From assembly GCA_009837885.1 (NCBI GenBank), contig VXSP01000013.1:1-64000 (forward strand): a stretch of 64,000 bases of DNA. Direction: 5' to 3'. Both the position numbers and the translations under genes were made by a program. Shown here piece after piece: positions 1 to 6,763 of the stretch (its first letter is position 1; the number at the start of each line of letters is the position of its first letter). Below the pieces are notes generated by a model that saw nothing but the letters and a program-made list of their open reading frames with translations, searched no databases and was not told the DNA's origin. Source of the stretch: Holophagales bacterium. GTDB taxonomy: Bacteria; Acidobacteriota; Thermoanaerobaculia; Multivoradales; Multivoraceae.

Positions 1-704
1 ACGTAGAAGTCCCAGGAACGCCGGGAGACCGTGCCGGAACTCGTGTCCGTGAAGGTGACGTCCTCACCGGCGCGGGCCCGGCACAGTCCGTCAGCGCACG
101 GGACGTCGGCCGTGAACGCCGCCTCTGGCGGGACCGCTGGCGACGGCGGTGCCGGGTCGGGTTCAGGTTCCGGCTCAGGCGCGGGCGAAGGCCCTCCGCC
201 GCCGGCCGCCGGAGGCTCCGGCTCAGGGGCCGGCTCTGGCGGCGCGGACGGATCCCGTTCGTTCCAGGACCTGTCGAAGGCCTCTACCGCGTTGCCCGCG
301 AGACCCTGAAGCGGCTTCTCGGAAGGCGGCGTGTAGACCAGCCTCCAGACCCCCTTTCTCTGCTCCCGCGTCGGGGTCGGACTCACCGTCAGCACCAGCA
401 CGCCGTAGTCCGAGATGGAATCGTTGACATTGCGAAGCGCCACAGCACTCAGGTTCCAGTCGGCGCCGTCCAACTGGAACTGGAAGGCCTCCGTCCCGGG
501 CGTCGAGTTCAGGTCGAACGGCTCGGTGAAGTACACCCGCCACTCTGCTGTCAATGCCCCGTCTTGTCGCAGCTCGTACCAGACGGAGGAACCCGTCAGT
601 TCGGGCGGCGTCGTGTCCGTCTCGTCCGCCATGATCGCCGGCACACTCGCCAGAAGACACCAGACGGCGAGCCACGCCGCGCTCTTCGAAGCCGAGAGCA
701 TCAT
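1..704 (-). CDS. Secreted SwmB-like/PKD-domain protein, C-terminus outside window
   Basis: Not in the ORF track because it has no stop inside the window; read by translating the minus strand. About 234 codons are present. Residues 1-26 are a signal peptide (a hydrophobic WLAVWCLLASVPAIMA core). Residues about 33-147 resemble a SwmB/Ig-like repeat, opening with TTPPELTGSSV and ending with YTPPSEKPLQGLAGNAV. A Pro/Glu-rich linker follows (PEPAPEPEPP), and then the beginning of a PKD domain (GEDVTFTDTSSG, SWDFYV). The ATG overlaps the stop of the upstream LuxR-type gene (TGATG), so the two are probably co-translated. The family suggests a cell-surface or secreted protein; the missing C-terminus would decide its role. 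Confidence 0.8.
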   Translation of the reverse strand, partial: MMLSASKSAAWLAVWCLLASVPAIMADETDTTPPELTGSSVWYELRQDGALTAEWRVYFTEPFDLNSTPGTEAFQFQLDGADWNLSAVALRNVNDSISDYGVLVLTVSPTPTREQRKGVWRLVYTPPSEKPLQGLAGNAVEAFDRSWNERDPSAPPEPAPEPEPPAAGGGGPSPAPEPEPEPDPAPPSPAVPPEAAFTADVPCADGLCRARAGEDVTFTDTSSGTVSRRSWDFY

Positions 705-1855
705 CAGCGCCGCGGGAAGGCATACGCGGTCAGGACCCGCTGCACCAAGGCGATCTGGCCGGATACGCCCTGCTTTCTGTAGACCTGCTTCAGAAGCCAG
801 CGGACGTAGCTTTCCTTGTAGCCCGCGGTCGCGGCGATCTCGCGCACCGGCCGGCCCTCGGCCAGCGACGCCGCCACCCGGCTCTCGGACGGCGACAGGC
901 CGAGCAGAGTTGCCAGCCGAACAGCGTCGATGCGCGGACGGCGCTCCGGGTCGACCACCAGCACCAGCGCCGCCACCCGCCGACCGCCGAAGTCCGGCTC
1001 CGGGGCGCCAACGGGATGTACGTAAAGCTCCAGCCGCGACCGCAGCGAGGCGCGCTGGAGCCTCATCGAGCCGCCAACCGGCGCGGTTTCGCTTCCGAAC
1101 GCCGGCAGCGCACGCTTCAGCAGCCTCTGCAGGCGTCTGTCGTCCGCCGGTAGCGTAGCGTGCAGGGCGCCATTGCCGCGGTCAGACAACCCCTGGCCGC
1201 ACCGCAGGACTTCCCCGGCGGGGTCGTTCGCCGCCAGCACGCGCCCGTCGCGGTCCATGTGCAGAACGCCGATCCTGCTCTTGTCCAGCAGGCCGGCCAG
1301 ACCGGCGCTCAGCGCCTGGGCGCCGGCCAACGCCTGACGCACCTCCACGAACTGGCGGACATGCGGCAGCAGAGACTCGATCAACCGAAGCTGATCGGGC
1401 TGCCAGCCACCGCTGTCGACCGGGTCGTTGAGAGCCCAGACGATGTGCAGGCCGTCCCGCCCCTCGAGGCGCGTGATCAGGCCGTTCTGGTTGTGGGCGA
1501 GGCGCCAGCCCTCGTTGTATGCGACCGATGTCTTCAGTTCCCTTTCCGTGTACAGGTCGGGGGCATGGATCAGTTGGCCGGCGGGTCGCTCAATGACGCG
1601 AGGCGGCGCCTCGTCCCGTAGGAAGTAGCCATCGAGGTACAGGCGCGTCAGGTCCTCTCGAGACTCGCCGCGGTAGTAGTGCTGGTAGAAGTGGATGCGA
1701 AGATCGTCGCTGGAACCTTCACTGACCGCGAACACATTGCCCGAAGTGCCGCAAACCTCTTCGATCAGAGCGGCGGCGGCCAGCCACTGGGTGTCGTCGA
1801 GCGCGGCCTGATGCAGCGCGGCAAGAACACGATCGAAGGCGTCGGGTGCGCTCAC
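704..1855 (-). CDS. LuxR-type helix-turn-helix transcriptional regulator with PAS-like domain
   Basis: 383 residues with a GTG start. The C-terminal 65 residues form a LuxR/GerE-type HTH (LSPSESRVAASLAEGRPVRE, then a recognition helix in YKESYVRWLLKQVYRKQG). A PAS-like segment lies at about 185-240 (IGVLHMDRDGRVLAANDPAGE). The N-terminal part is helical and has no recognised ligand-binding fold. There is no response-regulator receiver, so it probably responds to a ligand or to redox through the PAS-like part. It is translationally coupled to the secreted SwmB/PKD gene downstream, which is therefore a likely part of its own operon. Confidence 0.88.
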   Translation of the reverse strand: MSAPDAFDRVLAALHQAALDDTQWLAAAALIEEVCGTSGNVFAVSEGSSDDLRIHFYQHYYRGESREDLTRLYLDGYFLRDEAPPRVIERPAGQLIHAPDLYTERELKTSVAYNEGWRLAHNQNGLITRLEGRDGLHIVWALNDPVDSGGWQPDQLRLIESLLPHVRQFVEVRQALAGAQALSAGLAGLLDKSRIGVLHMDRDGRVLAANDPAGEVLRCGQGLSDRGNGALHATLPADDRRLQRLLKRALPAFGSETAPVGGSMRLQRASLRSRLELYVHPVGAPEPDFGGRRVAALVLVVDPERRPRIDAVRLATLLGLSPSESRVAASLAEGRPVREIAATAGYKESYVRWLLKQVYRKQGVSGQIALVQRVLTAYAFPRR

Positions 1856-2077
1856 TGGTCGCTATGGTGACGCTCTCGAGTGATTTTTTAGCGATCAAGG
1901 CGCGAAGGGTGCGCGATAATCAGTGCTCTTCGTCGGTGATTCGCGAAGAGCCCGCCATCTCCCGGCTTGCAGGTACCGGAAGGCGGCGACGGAGACAACG
2001 AAAGCGCCGCGCACGCGGCACGCAGGCCGTCAGCGATAGTCGGCCACGGCGTCCGGCCGCGGGACGGGCTTCTCCTG

Positions 2078-2857
2078 CTAGAAGATCAGCAGCAACACGG
2101 CGCCGAGCGCCAGCCGGTAGCCGACGAAGATCTGCAGGCTGCGCCGCCTGAGCCAGCCGAGCAGGCCGCCGATCACCAGGTAGCCCACGAGTGCCGACAG
2201 CGCGGCGACGAGGAGCAGCGACGGCAGTTGAGAGAGCGGCAGCGTGCCGCTCAGCAGGTCCAGACTGTCCTTGCCGGCCACGAAGACGCCGACCGGCAGC
2301 GCGAGCAGGAAGGCGAAGCGGGCGGAAGACTCGCGGTCGAAGCCGAGCAGGCGGCCGGCGCTGATGACGACTCCCGCCCGGGAGGCGCCGGGAACGAGCG
2401 CGGTCGCCTGCGCGAGCCCGAACACCAGGGCACTCCGCCAGTTCACCTGTTCGAGGCGGCGCTCCTGCGGCCCCCAGCGATCCGCGACTCCGAGCAGCAG
2501 ACCGAAGCCGATCGTGGCCCAGGCGATCACGCCCGGACTGCGGGCGTCGCCGGCGATCCAGTCGCCCGCCGCGATGCCGGCCACGAGAACGGGCACCGAG
2601 GCAAGGCCCAGCAGCGGGATCATCCGCCGCTCCCCGCCGCCGCGGAACAGCGCCCGACCGTAGCCCACGAGGTCCTTTCGGAAGTAGGCGACCACCGCCA
2701 GCAACGTGCCCGTGTTGGCCGCCACGTCGACCGCCAGACCCTGGTCCGGCCAGCCGAACAGCCGCGGCAGCAGGATGAGGTGCGCCGTGGAACTGATCGG
2801 CAGGTACTCGGTCAGCCCCTGCACGAGAGCCACGAGGATCGACTGCAGCGGCCCCAC
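2078..2857 (-). CDS. uppP: Undecaprenyl-diphosphatase UppP (BacA family)
   Basis: 259 residues, GTG start, close to the usual 265-275. Integral membrane enzyme that dephosphorylates undecaprenyl diphosphate so the lipid carrier can be reused for peptidoglycan and other envelope glycans. Both family signatures are present: the N-terminal QGLTEYLPISSTAHL and the second motif PGASRAGVVISAGRLLGF. Multiple hydrophobic segments run through the whole length and it ends in a hydrophobic tail (LVLLLIF-like). It is divergent from the FKBP gene with 57 bp between the two starts, so promoters for both must lie in that gap or in the gene ends. Confidence 0.95.
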   Translation of the reverse strand: MGPLQSILVALVQGLTEYLPISSTAHLILLPRLFGWPDQGLAVDVAANTGTLLAVVAYFRKDLVGYGRALFRGGGERRMIPLLGLASVPVLVAGIAAGDWIAGDARSPGVIAWATIGFGLLLGVADRWGPQERRLEQVNWRSALVFGLAQATALVPGASRAGVVISAGRLLGFDRESSARFAFLLALPVGVFVAGKDSLDLLSGTLPLSQLPSLLLVAALSALVGYLVIGGLLGWLRRRSLQIFVGYRLALGAVLLLIF

Positions 2858-2914
2858 GTGGCGAGGATAGCGAAGCGGTCACACCGACTCCCGCTTGCGG
2901 ATACGATCCGCGCC

Positions 2915-3643
2915 ATGAACAAGCCATGGACACACCTCGTGTTGACCGCCGCCATCCTCGTACTCCTCGCAGCGGCGCCGGCCTGCGCCCAGGAGGAGTC
3001 CGGCGCCGGCGACGGGGACGCCGCGCCGATCGCCGAGACCTGGGATGAGAAAGCCTCCTACGCCCTCGGCGTGAACATCGGCAGCAATCTGGGGCCTGAG
3101 GATCTGACCCTCGACGCCGGCCTGCTTCTCCGAGGCTTCCGGGACTCGCTTGAAGGGTCGGAGGCGATGGACTCCGATGAGATCGATGCCGTGCTCCGGG
3201 AACTCGGCGCGAAGATGCAGGAGCACGCGGACCGTCAGCGCCAGGCGGCAATGATGGAGAACACCGCCAAGAGCGCCGCGTTCCTCGCCGAGAAGGCCCG
3301 GGAAGAGGGCATCGTCAAGACGGACTCCGGCCTCCTCTACCGGGAAGTGCGCTCCGGAGAAGGGGACAGCCCGACCGCCAACCAGGTAGTGACGGTCCAC
3401 TACCGGGGCACGCTGATCGACGGCACGCGGTTCGACGGCACCTACGAGCGCGACCAGCCCGCCACGTTCCCCATCGGAAGCGTCATCCCGGGCTGGGCCG
3501 AAGCGCTGCAATTGATGAAGCCGGGCGCCAAGTGGGAGGTCTTCATCCCCGCCGAACTCGCCTACGGCGCCCAAGGCTCGGCGCCCGCCATCCCGCCCGC
3601 GGCCGCCCTGGTCTTCGAGATCGAACTGCTCGAAGTCCAGTAA
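2915..3643 (+). CDS. Periplasmic FKBP-type peptidyl-prolyl cis-trans isomerase (Mip/FkpA-like)
   Basis: 242 residues; the track ORF begins far upstream, but the start is taken at MNKPWTHLVL because a signal peptide follows immediately (hydrophobic core, then APACAQ). Residues about 40-130 are the helical dimerisation region of Mip/FkpA proteins (ASYALGVNIGSNL, LLLRGFRDSL). Residues about 135-242 are the FKBP domain (VTVHYRGTLIDGTRFDGTY, VIPGWAEALQLMKPG, ELAYGAQGSAPAIPP). It folds envelope proteins by proline isomerisation. A cysteine sits near the cleavage site, but the preceding APA is a weak lipobox, so soluble and lipid-anchored forms are both possible. Confidence 0.94.
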   Translation: MNKPWTHLVLTAAILVLLAAAPACAQEESGAGDGDAAPIAETWDEKASYALGVNIGSNLGPEDLTLDAGLLLRGFRDSLEGSEAMDSDEIDAVLRELGAKMQEHADRQRQAAMMENTAKSAAFLAEKAREEGIVKTDSGLLYREVRSGEGDSPTANQVVTVHYRGTLIDGTRFDGTYERDQPATFPIGSVIPGWAEALQLMKPGAKWEVFIPAELAYGAQGSAPAIPPAAALVFEIELLEVQ

Positions 3644-3653
3644 CGCCCGCGGC

Positions 3654-4370
3654 TCAGTCGGCGTCGGCGGTGAACCGGTAGCCGACGCCGCGGACGGTGT
3701 GGAAGTGGCGCGGCCGCTCGGGGTCCGGTTCGAAGCGTCTGCGCAGCCGCAGGATGAAGTTGTCGACCGTTCGTGACGACGGAAAGGCCTCGTAACCCCA
3801 GACGCGGTCGAGGATGTCCTCGCGCGAGACGACTTCACCCTCCCGCGCCGCCAGGGTCTTGAGGATCATCGCCTCTTTCTGGGTCAACTGCTGCGCCTGA
3901 CCGTCCCAGGAAGCGCCGGCGAAGGCCGCGAAGTCGAAATGGTTGCCGCCGAAGCGCACCGCGTCCGGCGCGTCACCGGGACGCCACGACCGTCGCCGGA
4001 GGATCGCCTGCACTCGCAGCAGGAGTTCCGTCAGGTGAAACGGCTTGGCCAGGTAGTCGTCGCCTCCGGCCTCGAGCCCGCGAATCCGGTCGGAGACCTC
4101 CGCCTTGGCGGTCAGGAAGAGCACCGGAGTGTCGACGCCGGCTCTGCGCGCCTCCTCGCACAGCGTGAAGCCATCCACAGCCGGCAGCATCACGTCGAGA
4201 ATGACGAGCTGGTAGCGCGGATCCCGAATCCGTTCCAGCGCCTGCCTGCCGTCGCGAACCCAGTCGACATCGAGCCCTTCCGCCTCCAGGTTGAAGCGGA
4301 TGCCGGCGGCGAGGTTCTCCTCGTCCTCGATCAGCAGGACCCGCACCCGGTCTTCGACGACGGGCGTCAC
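3654..4370 (-). CDS. OmpR/PhoB-family response regulator
   Basis: 238 residues. The track ORF is extended N-terminally by shadow sequence; the real start is a GTG overlapping the kinase stop (GTGA). The receiver domain has the acidic pair in LLIEDEEN, the phospho-acceptor aspartate in LVILDVMLP, the conserved Thr in LFLTAKAE and the Lys in YLAKPF. The C-terminal winged helix ends with VDNFILRLRRRFE and HTVRGVGYRFTA. It is encoded immediately after its cognate histidine kinase and converges on the FKBP gene with a 10-bp gap. The envelope-related neighbours hint at an envelope stress role, but the sequence does not show the regulon. Confidence 0.95.
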   Translation of the reverse strand: MTPVVEDRVRVLLIEDEENLAAGIRFNLEAEGLDVDWVRDGRQALERIRDPRYQLVILDVMLPAVDGFTLCEEARRAGVDTPVLFLTAKAEVSDRIRGLEAGGDDYLAKPFHLTELLLRVQAILRRRSWRPGDAPDAVRFGGNHFDFAAFAGASWDGQAQQLTQKEAMILKTLAAREGEVVSREDILDRVWGYEAFPSSRTVDNFILRLRRRFEPDPERPRHFHTVRGVGYRFTADAD

Positions 4371-5509
4371 GACGCCGATCCCACCGTCTGCCGCCTGATC
4401 GGCCACTTGACGCGGAACACCGCGCCGCGGCCCGGGCCCTCGCTGCTCGCCTCCACTTCCCCTCCCTCGAGCGTCACGAAGCTGCGCACCAGGTAGAGCC
4501 CCAGACCGCTGCCCTTCTTGTCGCGCCGCAACTCGCTGCCGGGGCGGTAGAACTTCTCGAAGAGGCGACGGCCGTCCGCGGGATCGAAACCGACGCCGTC
4601 GTCGAGCACCTCGAGTTCGACGGTCGAGTCGAGTCGCCTGGCGGTGACTTCCACTTTCGTGCCCGCCGCCCGGGCGGACTCGATCGCATTGCCGATCAGG
4701 TTCCGAAGCACCGTACCCAGACCGACGGGATCGGCCTGCAGATCGAGGCCTTCCTCGACGCTGACCTCGATCTCGATGGCCTCGCTGCCGTCGTTCCGGT
4801 GCCCGAGTTCGGCGAAGGCGAGGGACACCGCCTCCGCCAGGTCGACCGGTTCGCGGCGCGGCTCGACTTTCGCCTGCTCCAGCCGGTTCGTCTCCAGGAG
4901 GTTGCCGATCATCCGCTCCAGGCGCCGCAAATCCTCCAGGTTGCGCTCGAGGAGGGAGCGCCGGTCCGCCGCAACCAGGTCGCGGAGCAGCAACGTCTCG
5001 GTCGTCAGTCGCAGGCTCGCCAACGGACTCCGCAACTCGTGCGACACGGCGGCGAGGAAGTTCTGCTGGCGGGACATGAGATCGGCCTCCCGGCGCAGCA
5101 CACCCCACATGAGCAGCACCCCGCCCGCGATCACCGCCAGGAAGAACCCCCCCTCCCAGCGATACTGGTTCAGGTGGCTGCGACGGTTCCGTTCGATCGC
5201 CGCGCGAGCTTCGGCGCGGACCCTCGCCTCCCCGGCGTCGATCTCCAGGTGCGGGTAGAGAGCGCGGAGCTCCCCGGTCGACTGACCGGCACGCAACGAC
5301 GCCTCCGCCGCCTCCCGGTCCAGTTCGACCTCGGCGACGCGGTCCGAGGCGATGCGGTCCGCGAGCCTGGACTGGTCAACCAGCCACCAGACGACCTGCA
5401 CGGCGGTGATCGCGAGCAGCAGCAGGAAGCCGATCTGCAGCCGCCACACCCGGATGCTCTCCGCCGAGCGGCGGCTGCCCCGGTTGAACCGGGCGACGTG
5501 CTTCGGCAT
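4367..5509 (-). CDS. Membrane sensor histidine kinase
   Basis: 380 residues from ATG at 5509 (MPKHVARF); the track uses a TTG five codons upstream, with no reason to prefer it. Two transmembrane helices (LQIGFLLLLAITAVQVVWWL and GGFFLAVIAGGVLLMWGVL) flank a short periplasmic sensor of about 90 residues rich in Glu/Arg. HisKA has the phospho-acceptor His in AAVSHELRSPLASL. HATPase has the N box (LRNLIGNAIESA), G1 (DDGVGFDP), F box (LFEKFYRPG) and G2 (KGSGLGLYLV). No HAMP domain is evident. It couples to the downstream response regulator through a 4-base GTGA overlap. Confidence 0.94.
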   Translation of the reverse strand: MPKHVARFNRGSRRSAESIRVWRLQIGFLLLLAITAVQVVWWLVDQSRLADRIASDRVAEVELDREAAEASLRAGQSTGELRALYPHLEIDAGEARVRAEARAAIERNRRSHLNQYRWEGGFFLAVIAGGVLLMWGVLRREADLMSRQQNFLAAVSHELRSPLASLRLTTETLLLRDLVAADRRSLLERNLEDLRRLERMIGNLLETNRLEQAKVEPRREPVDLAEAVSLAFAELGHRNDGSEAIEIEVSVEEGLDLQADPVGLGTVLRNLIGNAIESARAAGTKVEVTARRLDSTVELEVLDDGVGFDPADGRRLFEKFYRPGSELRRDKKGSGLGLYLVRSFVTLEGGEVEASSEGPGRGAVFRVKWPIRRQTVGSAS

Positions 5510-5549
5510 CGCTCTATTCTGCAACGAGGGCTGCTAGTTTCCGCGATCC

Positions 5550-6449
5550 ATGTTCGAACCGGTCTCCATCCACCGCGTCCCGTCCACCGACGGCGTGGAA
5601 GTCGCGGTCTACGACTTCGGCGGCGAAGGTCCCGACCTGATCGCCGGCCACGCCACCGGCTTCCACGGGCGGGTCTACGACCCGATGCTCGAGCACCTCG
5701 ACGGCTTTCGCCGGATCAGCGTCGACGTGCGGGGGCACGGTGACGCGACCGCGCCGGACGGCCTCGACTACAGTTGGGAGAGTTGCGCGGAGGATCTGGT
5801 CGCGGCGATCGACGCGCTGGAACTCGGCGCCGAGCGACCGCTGTTCGGTTTCGGCCACTCCATGGGCGCCGCCTCGCTGCTGATGATCGCCCCCGAAAGG
5901 CCAGGCCTCTTCGCCGGCCTGGTCTGCTACGAACCGGTCATCTATCCACCTGGCGTCACGGACGACGACGCCCGCCTCGGGGTCTGGGTCGAACGGACCC
6001 GGCGTCGCCGCAGACGTTTCGCGTCGCACGAAGCCGCCTTCGCCAACTACGCCGAGAAGGTCCCCTACTCCCTGCTCGACCCGGAAGCGCTCGAGGTCTA
6101 CGTCCGGCACGGCTTCGCACCGTCAGCGGACGGCGCGGTCGAGATCAAGTGCCACCCCGACGTCGAGGCGCAGCTCTACCTCATGGGACCCCACCACCGT
6201 GCCTGGGACGGCCTCCGCCGGGTGGAATGTCCCGTGACGCTGATGCGAGGTTCCGTGCTCATACCGGGACCCGCGTACTGGGCAGAGGCCATCGTGAGCG
6301 AACTGCCGAACGTGCTCTTCCTCGAGATCGACGGGCTCGGCCACCTCGGCCCGCTGGAGGATCCGGAGCAGATGGCCGTTCTTGTGGCAGCGGCCCTGGA
6401 GGAAGCGCCTACGTACCGTCCGGTTCCAGGTGACGCAGGATTGTCTTGA
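5550..6449 (+). CDS. Alpha/beta hydrolase
   Basis: 299 residues, no signal peptide, so cytoplasmic. Fold signatures: GHATGFHGRVYDP after the first strands (oxyanion region), DVRGHGDA, nucleophile elbow GFGHSMGAASLL, and the catalytic His in GLGHLGPLEDPE near the C-terminus. The best candidate for the acid residue is in the strand before VLFLEIDG. Substrate unknown; family members include esterases, epoxide hydrolases and haloperoxidases. It is divergent from the histidine kinase (40 bp apart). Its last 41 bases overlap the 3' end of a small membrane-protein gene on the other strand. Confidence 0.88.
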   Translation: MFEPVSIHRVPSTDGVEVAVYDFGGEGPDLIAGHATGFHGRVYDPMLEHLDGFRRISVDVRGHGDATAPDGLDYSWESCAEDLVAAIDALELGAERPLFGFGHSMGAASLLMIAPERPGLFAGLVCYEPVIYPPGVTDDDARLGVWVERTRRRRRRFASHEAAFANYAEKVPYSLLDPEALEVYVRHGFAPSADGAVEIKCHPDVEAQLYLMGPHHRAWDGLRRVECPVTLMRGSVLIPGPAYWAEAIVSELPNVLFLEIDGLGHLGPLEDPEQMAVLVAAALEEAPTYRPVPGDAGLS

Positions 6450-6588
6450 TGTCTTCGCGTACCTCGGCCATGAACGCCTTGAAGTTCTTCCGGTCCGAGT
6501 TGACGTGGCCGATCCAGACGCCGACCGTGGCGACTGCCCCCACGACGCCGATGGCGACCGTGATCCAAAGTGGGTTGAACTCGTTCAT
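6409..6588 (-). CDS. Small single-pass membrane protein, unknown function
   Basis: 59 residues. The track ORF is longer, but only the part from MNEFNPLW has protein character, and a GGAG ribosome-binding site lies 9 bases before that ATG. One transmembrane helix (ITVAIGVVGAVATVGVWIG) is followed by a short charged amphipathic tail (FKAFMAEVREDIKTILRHLE). This topology resembles small holin-like or DUF1640-type proteins, but I do not recognise the family. Its 3' end overlaps the convergent hydrolase gene by 41 bp. Confidence 0.6.
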   Translation of the reverse strand: MNEFNPLWITVAIGVVGAVATVGVWIGHVNSDRKNFKAFMAEVREDIKTILRHLEPDGT

Positions 6589-6763
6589 ACGCCCGAGCTC
6601 CGTGCTGTCTCGTGTTTCTTCTCCAAGGGCGGCGTTCGGTGCATGTCGGCTCTCTCTCCGGCGCTTTGTCGATCCTCGTTCCGCATTGTAGTCAGGGGCG
6701 GCGGCAACCTCTACTGACATAGACGGATTCCGTGTCTACGGGCACGGCTTCTGCCGACTCCCG

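Noticed and set aside
223-723. 166-residue ORF and the overlapping plus-strand Pro/Ser-rich ORFs at the left edge
   Set aside because: They are other frames of the secreted SwmB/PKD gene, whose own frame has a signal peptide and recognisable domains.
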